This document shows, one piece after another, positions 1-8,846 of a DNA stretch of 64,000 nucleotides. The translations under genes and the position numbers were made by a program. The notes under the pieces were generated by a model. The model was not told the origin of the DNA, made no database searches, and saw only the letters and a list, made by a program, of their open reading frames with translations. The stretch comes from Euzebya rosea (lineage in GTDB: Bacteria; Actinomycetota; Nitriliruptoria; Euzebyales; Euzebyaceae): the NCBI RefSeq assembly GCF_003073135.1, contig NZ_PGDQ01000011.1:153818-217817 (forward strand), in the 5' to 3' direction. The first letter of the stretch is position 1. Every line of letters starts with the position of its first letter.

Positions 1-1814
1 TCCTCCTGCGATCCGGAGCTCCAGCAGGAGTCCTCGGCGATCGTGGGTCGGGTGTCCTTGACCACGTCGGGGTCCAGGCCGGTGAGCGGGTCGATGCCGC
101 CATCTGCCTCGACCGACGCCAGCCAGTCGTCCATCGTGTCCCAGGCCGTGCCCGACGGACCGTTGTGCCAGATCACGTGGTTGTCCTCGTGTCCGATCCG
201 CGCCATGCGCTCCTCGATGGCGTAGGCGTGGTACGGGGTGTGGATCTCCACGTTGAGGGACGCGGCGAAGTCGATGATGGCGGTGCGGGCCAGGCCGCGG
301 CCGTCGTTGAGCATGCTCGAGCGGTAGGCGATCTCGGCCGTGGCCGGGTCCATCGCGGTGCGCGCCACCTGGCGGACCCCGTCGATGTCGACGCCGCCGA
401 CGCGGGTGTTGAGGTCCAGGAACTGCTGCATCGTGATCTTGCCGGGGTCGGTGGCCGGCAGGTTCAGGGCGACGAGACCGTACTGGACGCCGACGTTGTC
501 CAGGGCCCGGTGAGCGAAGCCGTTGGCGTCGCGGCCCCAGACGTTGGCCTGGATGTCCTGGATGGTGGCCCGGCAGCCGTCGGACTGGACGACGGGGATG
601 TAGTCACGGGTCGGGTCGGGCGTGTTGGTCGTCGGGACGCCGGAGTCGGAGAAGCAGCCGTTGAAGGGGATGGAGCCGGGGGCGAACGTGCCGACCCACG
701 CGCCGCAGGTGGACTGGGGCGGACCGTGCCCGTCGACGGCGGCCTTCTGCAGCGGCGTCATCGGGCTGGCGGTTGCCTCGAGGACCACGCAGTCGTGGAC
801 CTCCATCGCGGTGGACCAGACGTCGGGGAACGTCGAGCCGGGCATGAGGCCGTTGGTGATGCCGGGGTAGGCGTTGGAGACCTGCAGCTGGCCGATGGCG
901 CCGCCGGAGCCGCCGGTGCTCATCGTGTAGCGGATCGGGCCGGCCGTCTCGACGACCCGCTCCTTGAGCATCAGCGCGGTCTCGGCGGACAGCACCGGGT
1001 TGCAGTGGTGACCCAGGACGTTGAGGGAGGAGGTGGCGATCGCGAAGCCCTCCGCGAGGCGGGTGGCGTTGAGCACGCTGGGCATCGACCCCTGCGTCTG
1101 GTTGGTGTTGCAGCTGGCGCCGAAGGGGTAGTAGAGCTTGCGGTTCCAGCCGTCCTGCGGATTGCGCGGGTCGGGCTCGCCGGTGGCCGGGTCGTGGAGG
1201 AACGCGAAGGCGTAGAGGCCGCGGTTCAGGCTGCCCCGTTCACGGCGGACGATGTGGCGGACGGTGTCACCGCGGTCGTTGGTGACGGTCGCGACGTTGG
1301 TCGGCGGGTTGCTGAGGTCGTAGGCCTGGTAGCTGGTGCCGCCGGTGGGGACGTAGTGGTAGTCGACGATGCTGGGGGCGTTGCAGTGCCCGTCAGTCGG
1401 CTCACCGAGGCCGTTCTCGGCGGTGCGGCAGTCCCACGGTTGCAGGTGCGGGCCGGAGAAGACCGGGCCCTCGATGGGGTGGTTGGTGAGGGTCAGCGTG
1501 GCGCCGGATCCGTCCGGCTGGGTTGCGGTGAGGGTGTTGTCGCCGACGGCGAGGCCGGTGACCAGGCCGAGATAGCGGCCGTCGAGTCCGGTGGCGAACG
1601 CGTCGGTGACGTCGGTGCCGTCGAGGTCGATGACGGTGCCGGCGGGCGGGGTCGGGCTGATCTCGACGAGGACGTCGCCGCCGGAGACCAGGTCGGCGCG
1701 GGTGGAGAGCGTCGAGATGGTGAGCTCGGGCCCTGAGGCCCTGACCGGGACGGTGAGGAGAAGCGTGGACAGCAAGGCGAGGACCGCGAAGATCCTCGGA
1801 ACGATCGTGCGCAT
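1..1814 (-). CDS. Secreted DUF6351 family protein (C-terminus cut by window edge)
   Basis: The reading frame is open from the ATG at 1814 to base 1, giving about 604 visible codons; the C-terminus lies outside the window. AGGGG sits five bases before the ATG. The first 27 residues are a clear Sec signal peptide (basic MRTIVPR start, then a Leu/Val-rich core). The body has the look of DUF6351 proteins: a glycine/serine patch YTMSTGGSGGAIG resembling a hydrolase nucleophile region, and a late segment with SMLNDGRGLARTAIIDF. DUF6351 proteins are thought to be related to tannase/feruloyl-esterase-type hydrolases, but no substrate is established, so an extracellular esterase-like role is inference. 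It is transcribed divergently from the small gene at 2152. Confidence 0.72.
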   Translation of the reverse strand, partial: MRTIVPRIFAVLALLSTLLLTVPVRASGPELTISTLSTRADLVSGGDVLVEISPTPPAGTVIDLDGTDVTDAFATGLDGRYLGLVTGLAVGDNTLTATQPDGSGATLTLTNHPIEGPVFSGPHLQPWDCRTAENGLGEPTDGHCNAPSIVDYHYVPTGGTSYQAYDLSNPPTNVATVTNDRGDTVRHIVRRERGSLNRGLYAFAFLHDPATGEPDPRNPQDGWNRKLYYPFGASCNTNQTQGSMPSVLNATRLAEGFAIATSSLNVLGHHCNPVLSAETALMLKERVVETAGPIRYTMSTGGSGGAIGQLQVSNAYPGITNGLMPGSTFPDVWSTAMEVHDCVVLEATASPMTPLQKAAVDGHGPPQSTCGAWVGTFAPGSIPFNGCFSDSGVPTTNTPDPTRDYIPVVQSDGCRATIQDIQANVWGRDANGFAHRALDNVGVQYGLVALNLPATDPGKITMQQFLDLNTRVGGVDIDGVRQVARTAMDPATAEIAYRSSMLNDGRGLARTAIIDFAASLNVEIHTPYHAYAIEERMARIGHEDNHVIWHNGPSGTAWDTMDDWLASVEADGGIDPLTGLDPDVVKDTRPTIAEDSCWSSGSQE

Positions 1815-2151
1815 GTGTGCCCCTGTTCGGTTCGGCCGCCCCATCGGCTCGTGCGGGACGACTCGACCGGCCCCTTCGTCGTGGGACCGGCGTTCTCCTG
1901 CCGGCCCGGCCGGTGGGGCGGAGGTGGAGACGCGGTCTCTGTTGCACGAACGGAGTCGAGGCATGGACCTGACAGTGGTAGGGCGCCGGACCGTTCAGCG
2001 CGGTGGTGATCGCGGGCCCGTGAGGACCCTCCGTCCGGGGTAGGGTCCCGGACGTGAACACGCGCATCAAATGACCCGGCCCGACCGCGTCGTGCGGTCG
2101 TGCCCACCGATGGTCATCCCCGATGACAAGCGACCCTCGAAGGAGCCGCGC
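1815..2151. other. Divergent intergenic region with a -10-like TAGGGT and a six-codon leader frame
   Basis: This stretch separates the divergent genes starting at 1814 and 2152. TAGGGT at 2041-2046 is followed seven bases later by GTG at 2054, the same geometry as several leaderless starts in this window. That GTG opens only six codons (MNTRIK) before a TGA that overlaps an ATG at 2071. The ATG at 2071 is in frame with the gene annotated at 2152. No other gene is apparent. Confidence 0.4.
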
Positions 2152-2592
2152 GTGTTCTCCGTGCTGAAGCACCTGTCCGTCCGCATGCCCGATGACCGCC
2201 GTCCCGGCCGCCTGCCGCGCGTCTGGCGCAACGCCGATGATCAGTGGAACTCTTGGTTCTGCCTGGAGGTACCCGGCCTGATCAGCCTCGCTGTCTGCCC
2301 CGGCGAGGTGCGGGACGACCGCTGGTTCACCCTCGGGCAGTCCGACCGGACCCACCTCTGGTTCACCTCACCGGACTACGCCTTCAACGCCGGGGTGCCG
2401 TTCACGGCGTTGCACCTGGACCCCGACCAGTGCCTGTACACCCAGCTCGATCAGCACGACCTCGGGGTTCTGCGTCCCGACCGCCTGCTGCAGCTGGCCG
2501 ACTGGATCCAGCCGAACATTCTCGACGAGCACCACCCCGACTACCTGAACCACGAGCGGTTGCGCCGTCCGCTCGGGACGGTCCACAGCTGA
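2152..2592 (+). CDS. Hypothetical protein, 146 aa
   Basis: I do not recognise a family. The GTG at 2152 was chosen because AAGGAG lies six bases upstream; the same frame is open from an ATG at 2071, which would give 173 residues. The protein is soluble and rich in Trp, Asp and His (WNSWFCLEVPG, LHLDPDQCLYTQLDQHDLGVL), with a C-terminal stretch DEHHPDYLNHERLRR. It has no signal peptide or membrane segment. It lies 60 bases before the NERD gene, on the same strand, so co-transcription is possible. Long frames on the opposite strand here look like composition artefacts. Confidence 0.5.
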   Translation: MFSVLKHLSVRMPDDRRPGRLPRVWRNADDQWNSWFCLEVPGLISLAVCPGEVRDDRWFTLGQSDRTHLWFTSPDYAFNAGVPFTALHLDPDQCLYTQLDQHDLGVLRPDRLLQLADWIQPNILDEHHPDYLNHERLRRPLGTVHS

Positions 2593-2652
2593 CCAACTGA
2601 CCTTCCCAAGGAAGGATTCAAGACTCGCCGTTTCTCAGCCGTTGCTGTCTGC

Positions 2653-3297
2653 ATGACGTGGACTACCGAACCCTCCTGGCTCGACCGTCGGCCGGGTCAG
2701 GGGGCTCGCGAGATGCAGGCCGACGCAGCAGCAGCCACACCTGGGTGGCTACGGGTCGCCCGCTTACTTCTTCGTGTGCACGATGACGAGCGGGCGTGGC
2801 GTCGAGGTGCCGAGGACGAGGAGGCCGTTGGACGGAAGCTGGCGAAGCTGGACGATCGATGGACCGTCCTTCACGACCTGCCACTCAACGAGAAGGGCTC
2901 GAACCTGGATCACCTGGCGATCGGGCCCGGAGGAGTCTTCGCCCTCAACACCAAGAAGGTGCGCGGCAAGATCTGGGTTGGCGAACGGGTGGTCATGGTC
3001 AACGGCCAACGCACCCCATATCTCCGAACCGCCAGGTGGGAAGCCAAGACCGTTGCGAGCCTGCTGTCGGCCGCCGTGGGCCAGACGGTCGACGTCCGGC
3101 CGGCGCTGGTCTTCGTGGGTGGCGAGCTCGTGATCAAGCAACGCCCATCCGACGTAGGCATCACCACGAACTGGACCATCAACCGATGGCTGAAGTCACA
3201 GCGGAACGTTCTTGACCCGAACCCACTGGCGGCAGTCCAGCGCAGCGCGCGACTGGCGCGGACATGGCCCGTGCCGTCGTTGCCGCAGGACTGGTGA
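2653..3297 (+). CDS. NERD domain protein (copy 1)
   Basis: This 214-residue protein carries a nuclease-related (NERD) domain at about residues 50-190. The typical features are LDDRWTVLHDLPL, the segment GSNLDHLAIGPGGVFALNTK with its Asp and Lys, and a later basic stretch. NERD domains are distant restriction-endonuclease-like folds, so nucleic-acid cleavage or binding is expected but unproven. It has no signal peptide. A close paralogue lies at 11192-11848; by eye they share roughly 60% of residues along their whole length. The ATG at 2653 matches the paralogue's start (WTT motif at residue 3) but has no strong ribosome binding site. The helicase gene follows 83 bases later on the same strand. 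Confidence 0.8.
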   Translation: MTWTTEPSWLDRRPGQGAREMQADAAAATPGWLRVARLLLRVHDDERAWRRGAEDEEAVGRKLAKLDDRWTVLHDLPLNEKGSNLDHLAIGPGGVFALNTKKVRGKIWVGERVVMVNGQRTPYLRTARWEAKTVASLLSAAVGQTVDVRPALVFVGGELVIKQRPSDVGITTNWTINRWLKSQRNVLDPNPLAAVQRSARLARTWPVPSLPQDW

Positions 3298-3380
3298 GAA
3301 GAGCTCCTCACACGCGCCGTCATCCCTGACGAACACCGCTTGGCATACTGCCCCGGCAGTTCTCGATCGCCGACCGAAGT

Positions 3381-6300
3381 GTGGCCGTGTCAGACCTCTC
3401 TCCGTTCTTTGCCATCCCGCCCAGCGAACACCTCGCCGGCAACGCATCTGCGTTCGCGATCGCGGCGCCTGATTCGCCAGTCGCCGGGCATTCCCTGCTG
3501 GTGTCTCGCCGGCTGATCGAAACGTGGTGGCAAGCGACGCCACAGGAGCAGGCCGACCTGCTCTCGCTCGTGGGCGACGTCAAGCGCCTGCTCGACGATC
3601 AGCACGGCCCCACCGGCTACACGGTCGGGTTCGACTCGGGTCACTCCGCCGGCCAGCAGATCCCTCACCTCCACCTTCACGTGATCCCACGCTTCGGCAC
3701 CTCGGCGTCCCGTGGCGTTGGGTCACTGACGTCTTCCGAGAGCCTTGACAGTGGGGTGGTTCGTCTGGCCGACGGCACGTCCGCACCCCTCGGTCCGGCA
3801 CTGCTCAGCCTGCTCGAAACCAGCACGTACGACAGGGTCGATCTCGTCGTCAGCTTCGTGATGGAGTCCGGCCTCAAGGTGATCGCCGACCCCCTCGCCG
3901 ACGCCGTCGAACGAGGATCGCAGCTACGCGTCCTCACCACCGACTACCTGTACCGGACCGAGCCCCGAGCGTTGCGCCTCCTGCACGACCTGGGGACCGA
4001 GTATCCCGGCAGGGTCCAGCTCCGCGTGTTCGAGAGCCGCGGTGTCCGCAGCTTCCACCCGAAGGGCTACTTGTTCCACTCCTCCACCGACGACCAGGCC
4101 GCTGCCTGGGTCGGATCCTCCAACCTGAGCGCGTCAGGGCTCGAAGGAGGCATCGAGTGGAACGTGGGCCTGGACACCGTGCGTCCCATGCTGGAGACCT
4201 TCGAGGAACTCTGGACGCATGCCTGGACGGTGCCGCTCACCGAACGGTGGATCCAGGAGTACCAACGTCACCGTCCCTTCTCCCGGACCGCGCCACCCCC
4301 TCCGGGTTTGCTCGATCCGTCGACTGACGTCGATCTCGCAGCCGAGACGACCACCCCAACCGACGACTCCGGGATCCAGGAGCTCGTCCCTGCCGGTGTG
4401 GACCCCGCCGACGTGACCGTGGAGGTCGCTCAGCCCTACACACCGCGCGAGCTCCAGGCCGAAGCGCTCGCGGCGCTGGAGGCCACCAGAGCCGACGGGC
4501 ACCGGGCCGGCCTCGTGGTGATGGCCACCGGTCTCGGCAAGACCTGGCTCGCCGCGTTCGACACCGCCCGCCCGCAGTTCGGCCGGGTGCTGTTCCTTGC
4601 CCACCGGGAGGAGATCCTCCGCCAGAGCCTCGACGTGTTCCGCAAGGTCCAGCCCGATCGGTCGCTCGGGATGTTCATGGCACAGGAACGCGAGGAGGAC
4701 TCCGATGTCGTGTTCGCCAGCGTGCAGACCCTCCATCGCCACCTCGATGAGTTCGAGGCGTCTGACTTCGACTACGTCGTTGTCGACGAGTTCCACCACG
4801 CGGCGGCCTCGTCGTACCGAAAGGTGATCGACCACTTCGACCCGGCGTTCCTGCTGGGTCTCACCGCAACCCCGGAACGCATGGACGGTGCGGACCTCCT
4901 CGGCCTGTGCGGGGACAACCTCGTCTACGAGGCCAATCTCGTCGAGGGCATCAACCGCAACGAGCTGGTGCCCTTCGAGTACCACGGCATCAAGGACATC
5001 GTGGACTTCGTGCCGATCCCCTGGCGCAACGGCAAGTTCGACCCGGCGATGTTGTCGGCCGCCATCGAGACCCACGATCGGGCCGCCCACGCCCACCGGG
5101 AATGGGCCAGCCGGGCTGGGAAGCGAACGCTCGCGTTCTGCCAGACCACCGCACACGCCGACTTCATGGCTGAGTGGTTCCGCCAGCAGGGCCTTCGGAC
5201 TGCATCGGTGCACTCCAAGCCGTCCTCCGACCCGCGCCGTGGGTCCGTCAGGAAGCTGGAGAACGGCGAGCTGGACGTGCTGTTCGCCGTGGACGTCTTC
5301 AACGAGGGCTTCGACCTGCCGGCGATCGACACGGTCCTGATGCTCCGCCCAACCGATTCACCGGTGATCTTCCTCCAGCAGCTCGGCCGCGGCCTCCGGC
5401 TTGGTGACAACAAGGAGAAGCTGGTCGTCGTCGACTTCCTCGGCAACCACCGGTCCTTTCTCGCAAAGCCACGGGCGCTGCTGGGACTCGGCATGGCGGA
5501 GACGCCCAGCGCCGCGAACATCCTGGCCGCGCTGGAAGACGGGGATTGGCAATTGCCAGCGGGGTGCTCGGTCACCTGGGAGCTGGGGGCGGTCGACCTG
5601 CTGCGCGAGCTGGCCACCAGCCGGCAGCGCTACGAGCCCGGCTCGACCTTGGTCGCCTACGTCCAGGACCACGCCGAGGAGTTCGGTGAACGTCCGACAG
5701 CGATGCAAGCCCTCCGCTCGGGATACAACCCCGCCAGCGCCAAGCGGTCCCACGGGGGCTGGTTCGGCCTGCTGCGGAACGAGTCGCTTCTCACAGAGCA
5801 GGAGACCGAGGCGTGGGACCGGTTCCGTTCACTCGTCGCCGAGGTCGAGGCCACCTCGATGACGAAGTCCTACAAGATGGTGCTGCTCAAGGCCTTGTTG
5901 CACGAAGGGGCCCTGCACGACGGGATGGACTCGCACGAACTCGCCGCGGCGTCCCGCCGAATCGTTGAGGCCGACCCCAGGCTGGTCAGCGACGTCCAAT
6001 CGTCCTCCCTCCCAGACGTGTCGGCCCTGACCGATGAGCAGTGGGCCGTCTTCTGGCGCAAGAACCCCATGGCGGCGTGGACCGGGGAGTTCGGGAAGGG
6101 TCAGCCCGCATTCCGGTTGGAGGATGACCGGTTCCTTCCGAACTTCAGCGTTCCGGAGGACCTGCGGGACGCGGTCGAGGCCATGCTCGCCGAGCTGATC
6201 GAGTGGCGCCTCGGCGACTACCTGCTCCGCCGCACTCCGAGTCGAGGGCATGACATCGAGCTGACGGTCTCCCACAGCAGCGGGAAGCCCATCCTGCGGT

Positions 6301-7421
6301 TCGACCGCACCCGGAACCCCGAGGTGCCCGAGGGGCCGACGCCGTTCCTCGCCGATGGCGAGCGGTACGTCGGGAACTTCGTGAAGATTGCGCTGAACAC
6401 GGCCGAGGTGCTGGGCCAACAGGGGAACGCGCTCTGGCCACTCCTGCGTGGTTGGTTCGGCCCGAACGCCGGGCGACCGGGGACGTTGCACCGAGTCCGT
6501 CTCTCCCAGATCGACGGTGAATGGGTGATGCGTCCGATTGGGGCGGTCGCCGCCGGCGGCGGGACCGCCCTGCCGTTCTTCCCGACCTATCAGGTGGCGT
6601 GCGGCGCGTTCGGTCAACCGACGGATCTGCTGGTCGCAGGTCAGGCAATCGAAATCGCCGACACCCGCGGTGAGGACCGGTCGCCAAGCGAAGAGTTCGT
6701 GGTGACGGCACACGGCGACTCGATGGCTGGTGGACCCGACCCTGTGAAGTCAGGGGACCGGCTGTTGATGCGTTGGATCAGCGGGCAGGATCGCGCCGCG
6801 CTGGTGGGGCGGCGCGTTCTGGTGGAGTACGACGCCGGCGAAGGGCCGAGCGCGGTACTCAAGACGCTCGACCGGACAAAGGACGGATTCGTGCTGCGAT
6901 CCGACAACCCCTCCGCACCACCCATCTCGGCCGCCAGCTGGATGACCCTTGTCGCCGAGTACCTACGAACCCTCGACCAGAGGGAGTACAACCCGCTGGC
7001 CCGTCACCTGGGCGAGGCGTTCAAGCGACAGGACATCCCGCCGTTGTATGGCGAGGAGTTCAATCCCGGCAACTGGAACACCGGCCATGTCTCGCTGGAC
7101 CAGGACGTCCTGCTCTTCGTCACGCTGCACAAGGGCAACATGCAGGAAGGAGGGGACTACGAGGACCACCTCGAGGGCGGCGACATCCTCGTGTGGTCGT
7201 CGCAGTCGAGCGTCGGACCCGACAACAAGAAGGGCCGAGAGATCCTGAACGCGCCGAGCGACGGCACCCGCATTCACGCGTGGCTCCGCCGCCGCAAGTC
7301 CGACGTCGCCTTCGAGTACTGCGGCCTGGTGACCCCACTGGACCACAGGGGCGCCAAGCCGATGTCCGTCCGCTTCCGACTGAGCACGCCAATCCAAGCA
7401 ACCTCTGCCCTGCTGGCGTAG
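3381..7421 (+). CDS. HIT-PLD-superfamily 2 helicase-S24-DUF3427 protein
   Basis: A 1346-residue multidomain protein. An N-terminal HIT domain carries HLHLHVIPR (residues 96-104). A phospholipase D-like domain at about 145-300 has FHPKGYLFH near 226 and GSSNLS. A superfamily 2 helicase core has Walker A in ATGLGKT (about 383), DEFH (about 468), LTATPER (about 494) and QQLGRGLR. A LexA/S24-type segment has HGDSM (about 1111) followed by VLKTL, supplying the Ser and Lys of a peptidase dyad. A DUF3427-type region covers about 1200-1322. Single PLD-helicase-DUF3427 proteins occur in defence-rich loci; the HIT and S24 modules add nucleotide-hydrolase and protease-like potential. It is cytoplasmic, with no membrane segments. 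GTG at 3381 is used; GTG at 3387 is an alternative. A nucleic-acid-targeting defence or repair role is inference. Confidence 0.82.
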   Translation: MAVSDLSPFFAIPPSEHLAGNASAFAIAAPDSPVAGHSLLVSRRLIETWWQATPQEQADLLSLVGDVKRLLDDQHGPTGYTVGFDSGHSAGQQIPHLHLHVIPRFGTSASRGVGSLTSSESLDSGVVRLADGTSAPLGPALLSLLETSTYDRVDLVVSFVMESGLKVIADPLADAVERGSQLRVLTTDYLYRTEPRALRLLHDLGTEYPGRVQLRVFESRGVRSFHPKGYLFHSSTDDQAAAWVGSSNLSASGLEGGIEWNVGLDTVRPMLETFEELWTHAWTVPLTERWIQEYQRHRPFSRTAPPPPGLLDPSTDVDLAAETTTPTDDSGIQELVPAGVDPADVTVEVAQPYTPRELQAEALAALEATRADGHRAGLVVMATGLGKTWLAAFDTARPQFGRVLFLAHREEILRQSLDVFRKVQPDRSLGMFMAQEREEDSDVVFASVQTLHRHLDEFEASDFDYVVVDEFHHAAASSYRKVIDHFDPAFLLGLTATPERMDGADLLGLCGDNLVYEANLVEGINRNELVPFEYHGIKDIVDFVPIPWRNGKFDPAMLSAAIETHDRAAHAHREWASRAGKRTLAFCQTTAHADFMAEWFRQQGLRTASVHSKPSSDPRRGSVRKLENGELDVLFAVDVFNEGFDLPAIDTVLMLRPTDSPVIFLQQLGRGLRLGDNKEKLVVVDFLGNHRSFLAKPRALLGLGMAETPSAANILAALEDGDWQLPAGCSVTWELGAVDLLRELATSRQRYEPGSTLVAYVQDHAEEFGERPTAMQALRSGYNPASAKRSHGGWFGLLRNESLLTEQETEAWDRFRSLVAEVEATSMTKSYKMVLLKALLHEGALHDGMDSHELAAASRRIVEADPRLVSDVQSSSLPDVSALTDEQWAVFWRKNPMAAWTGEFGKGQPAFRLEDDRFLPNFSVPEDLRDAVEAMLAELIEWRLGDYLLRRTPSRGHDIELTVSHSSGKPILRFDRTRNPEVPEGPTPFLADGERYVGNFVKIALNTAEVLGQQGNALWPLLRGWFGPNAGRPGTLHRVRLSQIDGEWVMRPIGAVAAGGGTALPFFPTYQVACGAFGQPTDLLVAGQAIEIADTRGEDRSPSEEFVVTAHGDSMAGGPDPVKSGDRLLMRWISGQDRAALVGRRVLVEYDAGEGPSAVLKTLDRTKDGFVLRSDNPSAPPISAASWMTLVAEYLRTLDQREYNPLARHLGEAFKRQDIPPLYGEEFNPGNWNTGHVSLDQDVLLFVTLHKGNMQEGGDYEDHLEGGDILVWSSQSSVGPDNKKGREILNAPSDGTRIHAWLRRRKSDVAFEYCGLVTPLDHRGAKPMSVRFRLSTPIQATSALLA

Positions 7422-7452
7422 CAGGGGGTTGCGGCCGGCGCGGCTGGTGGCG

Positions 7453-8112
7453 CTACCCCTCCAGCGCCTCCAGCCACTCGGTCCAGAAGTCCTGCCAGGC
7501 GGGGACGACCGTGTGGTCGGGCAGACGGGTGTGGGCGACGTTGACGGCGGTGCGGCCGTCGGGCTTGGGGGTCAGCGTGAACTCCACGCTCCCCTCCTCC
7601 ATCGCGATGCGCACGTTCTTGGACGTGGGGCGGGAACGCAGCTCGGTGGGCATGCCGCCGAACAGGTGGTCGCGGCCATCCGCGTCCAGCAACAGCTCGC
7701 GCAGCTCATCGGCGTCCACCGCCACCGTCCTGGTCCGTGACGAGGCGAACAGCCCATCGGACTGCTGGAACGGCAGCCGCTGACCGGTGATGCGCTCCCA
7801 GCTGACCGTCACGCCCTGTGCCCACCAGCCGGTCAGGCCGTGGACCTCCATCAGGTGCTCGACGACCGCCGAGTGCCCGTCGGTGTGCCCGTCGAAGGCC
7901 TCGATCAGGTCGCACCACTCGTCCCACCCTCGCCCGGTGTTGGACCGGATGGCTTCGTCCGACATCTCCGGCTGGGACACCCAGGCCCGGCCATCAACCC
8001 GCGGCGCCGCGGCCTGCTGCTCGAGCAGCACCCGCCTCGCCTGGGCGTATCGTTCGCCGGTCCTCGCCATCCGCTCGCGGACACGGCGCTTGAAGGTCTG
8101 CTGTGTGGTCAT
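7453..8112 (-). CDS. DUF4287/SRPBCC domain protein
   Basis: 219 residues. The first half (about 45-110) resembles DUF4287, with WDEWCDLI, a His-rich HTDGHSAVVEHL segment and WWAQGVTVSWERITG. The second half looks like an SRPBCC/START-type fold of the AHSA1 type, ending WQDFWTEWLEALEG. Such proteins bind hydrophobic ligands or act as co-chaperone-like domains, but the ligand is unknown. The ATG at 8112 has GAGGA about six bases upstream. It is convergent with the helicase gene, and the acetyltransferase lies upstream on the same strand. A possible 28-residue N-terminal extension has no homologous character. Confidence 0.68.
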   Translation of the reverse strand: MTTQQTFKRRVRERMARTGERYAQARRVLLEQQAAAPRVDGRAWVSQPEMSDEAIRSNTGRGWDEWCDLIEAFDGHTDGHSAVVEHLMEVHGLTGWWAQGVTVSWERITGQRLPFQQSDGLFASSRTRTVAVDADELRELLLDADGRDHLFGGMPTELRSRPTSKNVRIAMEEGSVEFTLTPKPDGRTAVNVAHTRLPDHTVVPAWQDFWTEWLEALEG

Positions 8113-8292
8113 GACGTCCTCGTCCCTGGCCCGACCAACACCGGTTCGCCACGCCCCACCGATGCGTCGAGCACACGACGGAAGTCCATCAACCACTCCT
8201 GTCGACCACTCGGTGACCTTGCCTCCCCGGGACCGGGCCGCGTGGAGGCCCGATGTGGAGGTCCGGCGTGACAGGACGCCGTGTACGAAACG

Positions 8293-8775
8293 CTACGCCG
8301 ACCCCCGCCGACCGTCAACGGCACCAGGGGAACCCGGCTCGTACCGCTGGCACAGCAGCATCTCCCCCGTCTCCTCGTGTCGGCACTCCTCCTCTCCCAC
8401 GAACCCGTAGGCGGCGTAGAAGCGCCGGCCGATCGTGTTGGCGGTGAACACCTCCACCCGCACCGCCCCGCGCAGCTCGACCGCCTTGTCGACCAGCGCC
8501 CGGCCCAGCCCCTGCCCGTGGAACGCCGGGTCGACGAACAAGCCGCCGATCTCGTCCCCGACCAGCGCGACGAACCCGACGGGCCGACCCTGGACCTCAG
8601 CCACCCACGTCTCGGCCCGTGGCAGGTAGACCTCGCGGGTGCGCCGCTCCTCCTCCACCACGAACTCGTCGCTGAGGAACGGGTGGGCCAGCGCGCTTGC
8701 CCGACGCCACGCGTCGACGACGGCGTCGGTGTCCTCGGGCTGGAACCGCCTGATCACGACACCAGCATGACCCAT
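8293..8775 (-). CDS. GNAT family N-acetyltransferase
   Basis: 160 residues with GNAT architecture. VIRRFQPEDTDAVVDAW is the N-terminal strand and helix. WVAEVQGRPVGFVAL covers beta 2-4. GLFVDPAFHGQGLGRALVDKAV is motif A, with the acetyl-CoA pyrophosphate loop QGxGxA in the form QGLGRA. RFYAAYGFVGEEE is motif B. It transfers acetyl from acetyl-CoA to an amine whose identity cannot be read from sequence. The family is usually 140-170 residues, so this is full length. The ATG at 8775 follows a purine run directly; a GTG at 8757 is a possible start. The gene is divergent from the CWB2 gene at 8847. Confidence 0.85.
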   Translation of the reverse strand: MGHAGVVIRRFQPEDTDAVVDAWRRASALAHPFLSDEFVVEEERRTREVYLPRAETWVAEVQGRPVGFVALVGDEIGGLFVDPAFHGQGLGRALVDKAVELRGAVRVEVFTANTIGRRFYAAYGFVGEEECRHEETGEMLLCQRYEPGSPGAVDGRRGSA

Positions 8776-8846
8776 TCCTTGACACTCCCGTCGCTGCTCG
8801 GGACGCTGCGTTCGGTCGGGCCATCACCACCCGGAAGGTCGAAGCC

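Noticed and set aside
165..1736. Long plus-strand frame of over 500 codons.
   Set aside because: It lies opposite the DUF6351 gene, lacks any domain and is Gly/Val/Asp-rich as expected from the antisense of GC-rich coding DNA.
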